64,000 bases of DNA from positions 72,214,501 to 72,278,500 of the forward strand of contig NC_133028.1 of assembly GCF_048771995.1 (NCBI RefSeq), given 5' to 3'. Position 1 is the stretch's first letter. Each line of letters opens with the position of its first letter. Shown here piece after piece: positions 49,261 to 61,110 of the stretch. Both the position numbers and the translations under genes were made by a program. This DNA comes from Taeniopygia guttata. Taxonomy: Eukaryota; Chordata; Aves; Passeriformes; Estrildidae. The notes under the pieces were generated by a model. The model was given only the letters and a program-made list of their open reading frames with translations. It was not told the origin of the DNA and searched no databases.

Positions 49261-50283
49261 CTGGGATAAATTAAGAGAAAATAAGACAGAGCACACCATA
49301 ATATACAATATAAGACATTACTGTAAAACTATAGTATTTTCTGCATTTGGATTTTACAGCTTCAGAATGCAGGGCTGAGGTTTTACTGTGTTAATTTTCT
49401 CATGTTTTTTTTCCCATTCAGCCTTCATTCTGCATTTACTGTTGCCCCTTTATCAAAACAAAATAATCACCTTAATTGAAAGAATGTACCTCATGATTTT
49501 CCCATCATAGTACTAAAATATTGCTACTTAGAGAACTCTTTTATTTGTTTTTATGTAATAGGAATTACTTGGTATTGTATGTTGTAAAAATAATAACAGA
49601 AATAGTAATTATCATCAAATATCTCTCAGAGAGGTCATACCAATTTCAGTCAATCTTAAGAAGATCTCTACATGTAGACAACTGGAGGTGAGATTAATTA
49701 AATTGGGCCACAATCTAAGTAAAAAAGAATGAGTAAAGCATTAAACAGGTATAATTACATACAATTTCATATTGATCAGTATACTTATTTGGTTAATTAA
49801 AGTCAAAAAAGATGATTCATTAGGTTAATAAAACATATTTTTTAGATTAAATCTTTGCTATTATTTATATTTTTGGTCTTTTTTATATCCCTCAGATTTT
49901 CCTCATGTTGTTGTGAGTTTGTTCTCCCAACTCAGACACAACTATATGTACATGGATTCTTTTTGTGTAGAAGGTACTGTGGAACCTGAAGTCTCCTGAG
50001 GAACCTTCACACTAATTTTAGCAAAGTTTGGATCCAGCATCTGGAGTACCTTATTTACGTACTCAGTTCACTGGGTAGCATGTGCCTTATTTCAGGTGAT
50101 TGATTTCAGTCTCTCTTTGTGCTATTGCTTATTATCACCTGTTATATTCTAGCCCAAACAATCTCCCTAGATTTTCACTGCCCAGAGGCACTGTACTTTT
50201 TCTGGCATTGAGAACTGCCTTAATGTTCTCCTGCACTGTCTTGTTAGTGCTTCCTCTTGTCCTCACCTGCTTCCTTGTTTTAA
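49261..50283. other. Unique AT-rich sequence left of the pyrimidine repeat
   Basis: No gene or repeat family recognised. It becomes pyrimidine-rich on the plus strand from about 50200. Confidence 0.5.
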
Positions 50284-50290
50284 TCTTTTT

Positions 50291-50795
50291 CCTTTCCTTT
50301 CCTTTCCTTTCCTTTCCTTTCCTTTCCTTTCCTTTCCTTTCCTTTCCTTTCCTTTCCTTTCCTTTCCTTTCCTTTCCTTTCCTTTCCTTTCCTTTCCTTT
50401 CCTTTCCTTTCCTTTCCTTTCCTTTCCTTTCCTTTCCTTTCCTTTCCTTTCCTTTCCTTTCCTTTCCTTTCCTTTCCTTTCCTTTCCTTTCCTTTCCTTT
50501 CCTTTCCTTTCCTTTCCTTTCCTTTCCTTTCCTTTCCTTTCCTTTCCTTTCCTTTCCTTTCCTTTCCTTTCCTTTCCTTTCCTTTCCTTTCCTTTCCTTT
50601 CCTTTCCTTTCCTTTCCTTTCCTTTCCTTTCCTTTCCTTTCCTTTCCTTTCCTTTCCTTTCCTTTCCTTTCCTTTCCTTTCCTTTCCTTTCCTTTCCTTT
50701 CCTTTCCTTTCCTTTCCTTTCCTTTCCTTTCCTTTCCTTTCCTTTCCTTTCCTTTCCTTTCCTTTCCTTTCCTTTCCTTTCCTTTCCTTTCCTTT
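50291..50795. repeat. CCTTT pentamer array, 101 perfect copies
   Basis: From 50291 to 50795 the unit CCTTT repeats without a single mismatch, 505 bases. Such purity indicates recent expansion or ongoing slippage. Copy number in an assembly may not equal that in the animal. Confidence 0.97.
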
Positions 50796-50849
50796 CCTTC
50801 CTTCCTTCCTTCCTTCCTTCCTTCCTTCCTTCCTTCCTTCCTTCCTTCC
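50796..50849. repeat. CCTT tetramer run
   Basis: About 13 perfect CCTT units follow the pentamer array in phase, as if one T was lost from the pentamer and the shorter unit then spread. Confidence 0.95.
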
Positions 50850-50901
50850 TCTCTTTCTTTCTCTCTTTCTTTCCCTCTTTCTTTCTCTCTTTCCCTCTGC
50901 C
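50850..50901. repeat. Irregular CT-rich junction
   Basis: CTTT, CTCT and CCCT variants with no constant period, ending in ctctgcc, a word that recurs at 51083-51089 beyond the 12-bp array. Confidence 0.8.
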
Positions 50902-51081
50902 TTCCTTTCTCTCTTCCTTTTTCTCTTCCTTTCTCTCTTCCTTTTTCTCTTCCTTTCTCTCTTCTTTTTTCTCTTCCTTTCTCTCTTCCTTTCTCTCTTC
51001 CTTTCTCTCTTCCTTTTTCTCTTCCTTTCTCTCTTCTTTTTTCTCTTCCTTTCTCTCTTCCTTTCTCTCTTCCTTTCTCTC
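50902..51081. repeat. 12-bp repeat with 72-bp higher-order unit
   Basis: Fifteen 12-bp units of three kinds: A ttcctttctctc, B ttcctttttctc and C ttcttttttctc. Their order is ABABACAAABACAAA. Units 4-9 (50938-51009) and 10-15 (51010-51081) are both BACAAA and identical, so a 72-bp block was duplicated after the variants arose. Related ctctgcc words lie on both sides. Confidence 0.95.
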
Positions 51082-54000
51082 TCTCTGCCTTCCTTTCTCT
51101 CTCTCTTTCTTTCTCTTTCCTTTTAGCAGACACAGCCCTACACAAAGTTTAATCATGTGCAGAAATTTGTTAGATTGCTGCCAAAAGCCCTGCCCAAAGG
51201 CAGGCTCTAAACACATTATTGTTTGAAACCTGCAGCGGAGAGTCCAAGCAGCCTCTGATTAGGCAGTGTGCCATACTAAGCAGATATTAATGAATCTTGG
51301 CAACCAAGTATGAGAAATCAGTTTGCTTGCCATCCTTTCTCTGTTACAGATGGTTATCTGGAAAACAGTCCAAACAACAGAAATAGACCATATGTAAAAA
51401 AAAAAACCTCCCTTTTTATTTTCAGGTTCACAGACTATCAGCTTAAGATTTCACAGTATATATTATTTTTATAATTCAAGATGAGGCAAGTACGTCAATA
51501 TCCAAATTGTGTGACACTGAAGAAACCAACACTTTGCTTTATGGGGCTGTGATTGTATTACTAATATTATGGAACTTCTGGATGATCAACACAGATTCCA
51601 GCTACAAGGTGAAATGACAAATTTCTTCTGTATCTGTCTATCAACACCCATAAAATGGAAATACTGAGATCAATAATGCTGGGTGAAAGAAGCAAATTGA
51701 TATTTAAAGGAATATACCCCTAAACTAGGTTAACAATGGATTACATTACAGAGATTCTGAAGAGATATTAAAAGCACAGTTACAAATAGACATCTATTTT
51801 GCCATTCTAGTCTTACCAAAAGACTAGATAATAATTGATCTTCATCTGATCAATTGCTAAAAAATCCATCATCAGCTAAAACAAAAATCTGAAGGGAAAC
51901 TGAGTCTCAGAATGCCACCTTCTTCTTCCACTGATTGTAAACAGAGTAGATGATCCACTAAGTACACAGTGATTATAAACTGAAGTATTCCAGTGCAGTA
52001 CCTGAGACAAGCTGTGAGACAAACAAACCTCCCAAACCAGATGTGGGTGACACCCTCTGCAGACTCAGGAAATGTAAACATGGGTAGAAAATATAGGTGT
52101 GTATCCCATATGTAATCTCCTAATGCATTTCTTACTAATCATTTTTCTGTAAAAAAAAAACCTTTATGGAGTTATTTCCCAAACAACTGGACTTGAATAT
52201 TGAAAAAATAGTCCTGAGAGCAAAACAAAAATTCATAGAAAGTTAAAGGGTGACTCCTTAGTAAGAAAAACAATTCAGAGATGCAAAATATTTCTACTTT
52301 TTTTTATGTAACAGTGGAACTTGCATAATTTTGCAAAATATCCTGGTGACTTATGCACCATATGAACCATTTTGTGGTGTTCCTATTCACAGTGAGCAGC
52401 ACCTCGCCTCAAAGTATTTGATCTGAATTCATTAAGAGCACAAATGGTGGTAGGTAAACAGGAAATCTCCACAAAATATCCCTGAATGAGTGAAATTTCT
52501 CACATTATGTACAAAGCAGTAAAGAGGCGAAAGCCTGGTGCAATAGTTTGAGATGCAACATGAACAAGAATTTTATAATCCTGCCATAAGTGCCATATCC
52601 TAAAAATCCCCCTGAGTGCCAAAACCAGGATGTTTGAGAACTTTTGGCATGTAAGTCTCTGAATTAAACCCACTCACCATCTGCATAAGTCTGAAGGCAA
52701 TAAAGTTCACTAGGTGCTCTCATCTAAATTTTTCACAGATCAAAATCTATCTTTTTTTTAAAAAAAACTTGACTGACATTTTCCCCTCTTATTCTTGGAG
52801 GGGAAGCATATTGAGAGACCTAGCATAATCTACAGTGTGTTCTACCTGGTGTACACTTCTTTCAGCATTGTAGAATTTTTATTTTGTCCTTAATTTCTCT
52901 TATTTTCATTCTTGGGTATATTTTTACCATATTGACTTTATCACCTTTACATGAAAAAAAGAAAAAATCAGTTAAAACACACTAATCTGCAATGAATGTC
53001 TGCAATCTATTATTTTGGCATTACGGACTTTCAGTTGGATAATTTAAGTAAAAAGTAAAAGCTTTTCATCATGAGAAGATACTCAAGAACAGGACTATGG
53101 ACTCAGGAAGGTTTCCTTGTATTTTTATGTGAGACTTCAGAGGAGCAGAGCCTTCTGTGGTGGTAGGGAGAAGGAAAATATTACACACAGCAGACAATTT
53201 GCTCATTTGATATTATATACAGAATTCCATATGCTTTCTCTAATGTCTTCCTTGGTTTTTAGGTTGGTTTCTAGATTCTAACTGTAAGGTGAAGATTTTT
53301 CCTTTTTTTGTATTTACAGCTCAAATCCATACATCCAGAGACCTTGGAAACCTCCAGCTCTGGTACTGTTTCCTAGGAGCAAGAACAAAAATATCTAATA
53401 AAGACAGAAGTGCTTAAATATGTACAGTGAATAAATCTGATCCTAAGAGAAAGCTTTTAACAAACCCTACTGGAATAATTAACTCATAAATCCTTTAATA
53501 TGAAGGTCAGCTCAGAAGATAACCCAAGCACTGACACTGTTCTGGAGCAGAGGAACATAAACCCAGCTATGCCAAATTAAACCAGAGACCAAATAACTTG
53601 TAACAGCTAAATCAGAGGTCTGAGCTTTAAAAGCAGCTCTTCTGTGGCTTCTCTATGTGTCTTCTTTTAACCCTTGTGCTAACCTAAATAATTACCTTTT
53701 GCTATCAAAAAGATCTTTGGGAAACTTAATATTTATATAACAACTTGACTAGTTCAAGAAGAACATACTAGCAAAGAACAAGTATTGTTTCCTACCAAAT
53801 AAATGTAGTTTGGCACAGATTGAATCAAAATGCAGTCCATAATTTGGAAATGAGCACTAACAGAAACCATTGGATAACTCTTCTTACACCGAAGGGAATA
53901 AAATTGGTTAAAAATGCCTTAGCAGAAGTCATACACAGGAAGTCATATCACCTGACAGAAGAAATGAACATAACTGTGGGCTGGAGAAACTGGAGTCTGT

Positions 54001-54693
54001 TTTTCACACTGCCAAAAGATTAACCCAAACTGACTAGCAAAGCTATATCCCCCCACAAAATCCTGTTTGTTTTTTTTTTTTTTCTTTCCTGTAGAAAATG
54101 GCATGTATGTCATCACTGAAAGTTAGAAAGCACATTCTTTATGAAACAGAGAGAGAAAAACTGTCAAAATATAAACAAGTTAGCAATGTTTGTATAGAAA
54201 TTCCAGGTATCTAGGGAGCAAAATGATGAAACAGAATTAATGCTGAAATGCATCAGGCTGAAAGTAACAGTTACAGTGCCAGAGATAAGTTGGAGGATGA
54301 GTTTTAATGAAGTGGAATATTGAACTGTGTGCCCTGAGCAGAGGAATTAAAGCACAAAGTGATGGTTCAGAATATACTGGGGGCTAATGGTGTGAAAGAC
54401 TGTAAGAGGCAAAGAGGGATAATGTACAAAAATGGACCTTCCATTAGCAGGGTCTTGCAGAGGGGTTTGTATACTCATAAAAGGAATGAATACATCCCCT
54501 CAGCTTGCCTCGTGGACAACTGAGCTAGGGAAGAGAGCACGAGAAATGTGGGAAACAAAGTTATGGAAACGGAAATTACCATGCTAAAAAGAATCATAAT
54601 CTAAGCTGTTGTATGCACTGAGGTAAAGGAATGGGAAAAAAAAAGTAAAACATTAGAGGAGATCGAGAACTAATTTATACCAGGTATGTTTGC

Positions 54694-54743
54694 AAAAAAA
54701 AAAAAAAAAAAGAAATAGAAAAAAAGGCAAAACGAAAAAGAAA
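54694..54743. repeat. A-rich low-complexity tract
   Basis: Eighteen A, then purine-rich text with A runs broken by G and C. Confidence 0.8.
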
Positions 54744-54900
54744 CGTGGGAATGCAGAAATTCTGCATTAAGAGAACACAGAAACTGTCAAACATTTGTGT
54801 AATATTAGTGTCTGATACAATAGTATGTGACAAAAATTAATTAAAACAAGGATGAAATTTAGCTGAAGATAGCAAGGTGAACCAGCTGCTATTTGGATGA

Positions 54901-54950
54901 TAGCATATTAGTATATATTAGCACACTAATTAGCATATTAGTATATATTA
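54901..54950. repeat. Direct repeat with 30-bp period
   Basis: tagcatattagtatatatta occurs exactly at 54901-54920 and 54931-54950 with a 10-base spacer, gcacactaat. Confidence 0.9.
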
Positions 54951-56462
54951 TTAATATAGTGTCTGTCTATAAACTCAAAGTAAATGTGGTTACTTTTAAT
55001 TAAGGCTGTTTTATCCTACCTAAGGTAGCTAATACAGCTCTGAATTGCTTCTGGTTGCTATAGCTCTCTGATTTCAGCCTGTAATGATCTTGGTTCTAGC
55101 AGCCTCCTTTCCCACATCTAACATTATTCTGCTCACTGTTTTTTCCTCTTGCACAGTTAAAGCTAAAGTGAATATAAACTATCTGGACTTCTCACCAAAC
55201 TTCTGGTATTTTCTTACATATATTCTTACCATAATTTCTTTTTCTAATTTAATACTGTGTAGTACACTAAGGTGTCCTAGGAGATGTAAAATCATAGGTT
55301 TGTGCTGTTCAGCTGAACCTGTCAATTAAAATAATTTTTTCTTGGACTGTACATTTAAATCAAGTGTCCACTGCCAAATTTCAGTAGAGTCAGGAACAAC
55401 CTTTCCCCTTATTTAGGAAATATCACTAGTACCTTACTTGGACTTGCCGCCTTTCTGTGCTATTTGCTTTTAATTTTGAGTGGAGATGCCTTAGTTTTAC
55501 TGGAGGTAGTTCTCTACTATATTTTGAACAAATACCTTCTAGCAGATTTTTTTGGTTTTTAATGTTCATGTGCTTCACCAAATTCTTTCATCTCTCTGGC
55601 ACTTGCTTTTCTGCATGTCAGGATCTCAGCCTTTTTTTTAGCGTCAATGACATCAAACATCTTTTTTCAGCCTCTGCTGTTGTCTTCTAATTTCTCTATT
55701 CAGCCAATCTGTTGCACTCACTCACGGCTAGTTAAGTTTTGGGTTGAGGTTGTTAGTGAGGGAATTACATAAATCAACTTTTTGTATGTCAGTAATGATT
55801 TGAAGATCCCTCTGGTTAACTGTATATGTTGATTTACACCATTTCCCAAGCAGCATTTAGATCTTTTTTCCTGCAATATCAACAGAATTGAAACCAGTTG
55901 TTCACATCAGAAGTGTATTCATCTTTCAGTAGGTTTATATCAGGGTTTCTGCAACTCTATTTTTGAGACCACGAGTCTCAAGCTTTCAGTAATCTAAATC
56001 AATGGAGTACTTGGACAAATGCCCAGCCCATGGTCAAGCTGACTCCCAAAGAGGTTCCCAAAGAGATTCTCAAGAGACAGACAGCACACTCCCCATGGAC
56101 AACACAGCTCTACTTTCAGCTTACTGCCTTTCCCTCACTCTGAAGGGATGTGGCATCCTTTCATTTCTTGGGTTTTTGTCATCCCTATTTTATGGCAAGT
56201 CACGAGAAATTAGAAACCTATGGTGAGAACCAGGGTATTTGACTAAGTAATCATTCATAAATATATTCACTTCCTCTAGTGAAATAAGAGTATAAATAAG
56301 CACGTCATTGTGCTATTTGTCACAATTTCATCACCGTTTCATGATATCCTGTGGAGTCATTCACAGCAGAGCTGCTTTGTTTAGTTTCTGCCTCTGATGG
56401 TACCTCCAGAGCCCAGTGAGTGTCCTGCCAAAGTGAGAGACCCTCAACAAACCTCCTCCAGT

Positions 56463-56493
56463 CTTTATTTATTTATCTATTTATTTATTTATC
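56463..56493. repeat. ATTT tetranucleotide microsatellite
   Basis: About seven TTTA units with one CTAT interruption. Confidence 0.9.
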
Positions 56494-59400
56494 ACCTTTA
56501 GATGTCCCAGCTCCCTTTTCTTTTTCAGTGTTTAAATCCAGTAGTCAGGAGAGACCCTGAAAAACAACTTCAATTGAATGATTTTTCTGGAAATATTGCT
56601 TCTCCAGCGATGCACACATTCTCGGCTAATTAATGTCAGAATTATATTTCTATTCATGCTCTTGCCAGTAAAATGTGCAGCAAATACCCAAGGAACGTGG
56701 TGAACCAATGACAGCAACCTTAGCAGAGCAAAGAGGCAAACTGAAATTGCACAGGAGGAGCAGCAACCCAAAACCTCAGTGGCAGAAGGAAAGAGAAAAA
56801 AGGCACATGCTTGGCAACATTACATTAATGCTTTCCATGAGTCTCCCATAGTCTTTTAAAGAGAGTTTAAAGTTAGCTCCACCAGGTGAAAGAAAAAAAT
56901 ATATTCTCTGGAGGATATTATTCTTTCTTAGGTGAACTCACAAATAAAACACCCTGTTCTATTAATTTTCATAACTATTTGAGCACTGCCATTTGCAAAT
57001 GAGTGATAGAGAAAACCTCAAGCATGTTTCCTCTACCATAAAAAAAATAAATTACATTGACATATTCTTTTGGTTTAAGAAAAGAAAAATCACTCTGATG
57101 ATATGACTTGGGTCCTAGAATACACAGTAATGAATCTGAGGCCTTTGCTTTCCTTTTACCTTGCCCTCAGGTATTTAAAATCTTTTTATCTTCATTTCAA
57201 TTTCCCCTCTTTCATTTTTAGTTCACATTTATAAAACTTGCCTTCAAAGCTCCCCAGTGTCTCCATGTCATCTCAGGTGTTTATCTTGCCAGTTCCATCA
57301 CATAAATTGCTTCCAAATTCCATTGCAAAAGCTGCCCACCTAGTAACAAGAAATTAATTTTAAGTGCTTTTTCTAATTTTGAAGAAATTAAATGGAAATA
57401 CATATTTCAAAGCATTCATGACAGGCAGACTATCAGTCTTTACATGCATTCCTTGCAACTTATTTTATGTTTTCAGTGTGTGCTTCCAACATCAGATCAA
57501 GCTTTGACAAATGTATCTTCAACAGTTTACTTCTCCTATAAAAAGATGATAGGAAAAAGTTGAATTATATTTTTAACAGCACAGAGGCTATATACTGAAA
57601 CCATATGTGGTGTTTCTACTTGGGAATATGTAAAGATTCCTTGGTTTTAATTGACATCACATACACCATAAAACATTATTTTTTCTCTGTGAATATTGAC
57701 ATGAACTAGTTGCTTGTACAGACTCACTTTTATTTTTCATATTTTATTTGTTTTGGAAGGAAATAATGGAAAATAAAACATATCTTGGTTGTGAAAATAA
57801 AATATTTTTCCCTTTGCACCAACACAAAAAGATACTTTGAACAAATCTGCTTTTTTGCAGATTTTTAATATTTTCTCTGTTTAATATAAAAATTTTAAAC
57901 ATTCCTCACTTGCGTAGCCATTGCAGTTAGACAAAACCAATCAAATTTAACTATTAAGCTGAAAACTGTAATGTTTACATGAAGGAATAAGAAGGTGGGT
58001 TGCAAATTGTGCTGCTATACCCCACACCAGTGAATGGCAAAGTATCCTTTGGAGCTAAGGCAGGATTATAAAAGGGATATTGAGAAAATGAAAGAGCTCT
58101 GATGTGTTAGATTTACGAGTCCAAGCTGCTCCTTTCGGTTGCTGAGATTCAGCCAGCCATTAAACCCTTGTTTTTTACATCCCAGCTGCAATCCCCAAGC
58201 TCCATAACTCCTGAGATTTGAGGCACAGAGAGGGTGGGAGTGGAGGAAGCAAATGGGAACACTCACTGGAATTTCTCTGCTTTAAAAGAAGTTTGGGTCT
58301 GAACACTCATGCTCAACATCAACTTTTATGAATTTGATCACTTCCTCTGGATTCAATTCAAATTCATTCCTCTCAGGACTTATATTTTGGAGGTTAAGTG
58401 CTAGAACCCAGAGTAGTCCAAGGCTACATGAAAGGTTTATAGTAGTCTTTGAATATGAACATTTTAACCTGAAAGTCCCAGCCTATGAAATCCTCCTTGC
58501 TCAGGTAATGTGAGAAAAGGCCTCCACTGGTTCTCCATTCTTCCATACTGGAAGAGTTGGAAGAGTGAATCGTGTGACAAAGAGAAATCAACACAAATTC
58601 CTGGGAAAATGAACAACTTTTCAAAAAACATCCATGACAGCTCCAATTTGAAGGCACTGAAACAGGAAATATTAAGTAAAGGAAGTTAATCTCTATTCAC
58701 AGCATTCTCACAAATTAAAGGCTAAAAACAGGCAGTGCAAATTTACCAGCAGTTGCCAGCTGATATTTAAAACATTGTCACATCAACTTATTCTTTTAAG
58801 ATAATGTCGCCACACTCAGCCTATAAACAACTCTTGCTTATTTCCCCTTGCCATTTATTCACCTTTGTGGCAGTAATTAGCAAAGGTTTCTGATTAACTC
58901 AGAGAAAACTGAGGATATAAAACAAGAGTATGAAGTGAAATGAAATTTCTGTTGTTATATTGTACCTTCTTCTTACATTTCACTATGCAGATAGGAATCA
59001 GGGGAAAAAAAAGTGAAGTTTTTTTAGATTCTTAATAAACCTTTCCTCTTTGTTTTAATTTTGTATTTCCCGTCTGAAGATTTTTCTGCCTTTTGTCCTT
59101 TTTCCACTCAGTTGCCTCTGTTCATGGCAATTTTGTTCTGTCTAAATATTAGACTATGAGTTTCCAAAGCTAGCTAAAAAGCTCTGAAACACTGGTTGAA
59201 GCCCCTTCTGCTGTGAATTTCTGCATCTATTAGTTGTCCTGATACAACTATTTTTAGGGCATTAGCTAAAGATTCAAGCTCAGAAAAATAATTTCAAGAA
59301 AGGTTATCGTTATTTGTTTCGGTCCAGGTTTAGCCATATAAGCACAGCATAAGTAATCGACCCAGCATATTTTAGGAAGGCATTCAGGAGATCAAACAAG

Positions 59401-60949
59401 AAGGAACATGAAATCGAAGATAGAATATGGCAATAACCTCCAAAACCAGAGATTTGAACAGGGAATCTCACTTTCCAATTTAACTGCTTCAAGTATCTAC
59501 TTACCTCTCTCTTTTGCTGCCTTTCCTGCTATCCCTGGGGCTTCCATGAAATGAAGCGTTAAAAAAAGCCCAACAAACTATGCAATTTACAGGAAACAAA
59601 TGACTTGTGATTCATAGGCTGATATCCTGCCTCATACTTAATTGATTCCAGTTAGGCGTAGCAGGACAGTAGTATTCTGCATTTTATTCTGCATTTTATG
59701 GCCTTACAGAAATGTCAGCCATCTGTTTGCACCTGCTGAAGTTGTTGGGGATGAGCACTACAAATCCTGTGAGCGTCTGGGCCTGGATTTCCAGAGCAAG
59801 AAAGTGTTTTTTTCTTGGTGATTGTCAACATGAAGGCATTAATAACAAATGTTAGAGACAGGTTTGAGAGGGAATACTCCCTCCAATCCAAACAACGTGA
59901 TAGTTCTCATCTGAACCCAGCCTTCAGAAGGACTGAGCAGACATTTATTTCTTGCAATTTTGCTGTTAAGCTATGGTGGATGAGCTAAAGAGTAGAGTCT
60001 GTATTACTTGGGACAGATGGGAAATTAGCATGTCATAAAATTCAGAAAAAAAGCGGTTGATGATGCTGTCTGCCTCAAGAAAATAATTATATAATGATCA
60101 CCTCCTTTGAGAATACCAACAGACTAGTTAGAGAACAGCCAGTTCTCTGATTTACCTATTAGTAATATTTTTAAGTGTTTGATATCCTTCAGGTAAGATG
60201 TTTTGTACTGTTAATTTATTCATTTAAGAGTTCTAACCCTTAGCTTTAAACTTATAGATCCTTTGTGTAAAAGAGCCATCATGAAATCCAACTCAGGAAC
60301 CTTTTTTTTCAAATATTTGTTCTAATTTAGAAGCTGATTGTTTTCTCTCAATGTTTCTTAAAGTGGTTAGAAAGTTGTACAAAAATATATTTTCCTAATA
60401 GACTTCATTTTTTCCCTACAGCCTAAAAGGTGGTGGTGTTCAGCAAATTCACTAAGAGTTTTGCTTTTGTCTTCAGCAAGTGAGATGCTGAGTGCTAAAA
60501 GGTAACCAGTTATGTATTTTCTGGGTTTAATAAAAAAGACCAGTTAGATACAGCCTCCCAGGTACATGAAATATAAACAATTAAAGGCAACTGAAATTCT
60601 TGGAAAATATTAGTATTCCTCATTATTTTTAAAATGTACCTTCAGAATGAAAATTTAAAACATAAAAATAATCCCTTCTGGAAACCATATACAATAGCAT
60701 TTTGATTTACTTTCTGCTCCAGTGCACAGCTCAGATTTTTGGAGGCAGGTTTCAAATGATGGAGCTGACACTGGAGTGCAAGGGCCCACAAATTAACTCA
60801 TCCCCTGGAAGAGGGATCTTGGTCCCCTCCTGTGGGACAGTTTAGACCCAACCATTTCATTGAACTGGACCAATTCCAGAGGAGATATTCCTTCCCCCTG
60901 CCCACTTTTCACAGATGAGCTTTAAAGCTGTAGAGATGAAAGCACTTAA

Positions 60950-61110
60950 TTTACCTCACTGCAAACTTTGTCGGGTCGGTTCTAATCAATCTCATCTGCA
61001 ATTTAAACTAAAGAAGTGAGCTTTGCAATGAAATAAATGATCAATGTTTATGGAGTTCTGCCTGGGTTTGCTGTCAACCAGCTATGGGAAGCTATCCAGT
61101 ACCTGAGGGA
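60950..61110. promoter_or_regulatory. Weak candidate conserved element
   Basis: Text such as gtcgggtcggttctaatcaat and catctgcaatttaaac has unusual CpG for the region and a TAATCAAT homeodomain-like word. No coding potential. Based on appearance only. Confidence 0.15.

Larger units (their letters stand above)
50284..51124. repeat. 841-bp polypyrimidine tract, composite microsatellite
   Basis: The plus strand is all C or T from 50284 to 51124 except for G at 50899 and G at 51087. It has three blocks, a pentamer array, a tetramer run and a 12-bp repeat, listed separately, joined by irregular CT text. Because CCTTT has no stop codon in any frame or on either strand, 317-350-residue open frames appear; these are artefacts. 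Long mirror-like pyrimidine tracts can form triplex DNA and stall replication. Confidence 0.97.
51125..60949. other. Unique AT-rich sequence, no gene supported
   Basis: Open frames reach only about 80 residues and are unrecognisable. Simple tracts include a T14 run at 54070-54083, A-rich text at 54694-54743, the direct repeat at 54901-54950, an ATTT tract at 56463-56493 and a tandem duplication of a 13-bp word (ttctgcattttat) near 59674-59700. No transposon, RNA gene or splice pair was recognised. Confidence 0.45.

Noticed and set aside
50100-51152. 350-, 336- and 317-residue proteins
   Set aside because: They are translations of CCTTT and related repeats, which lack stop codons in every frame; not genes.
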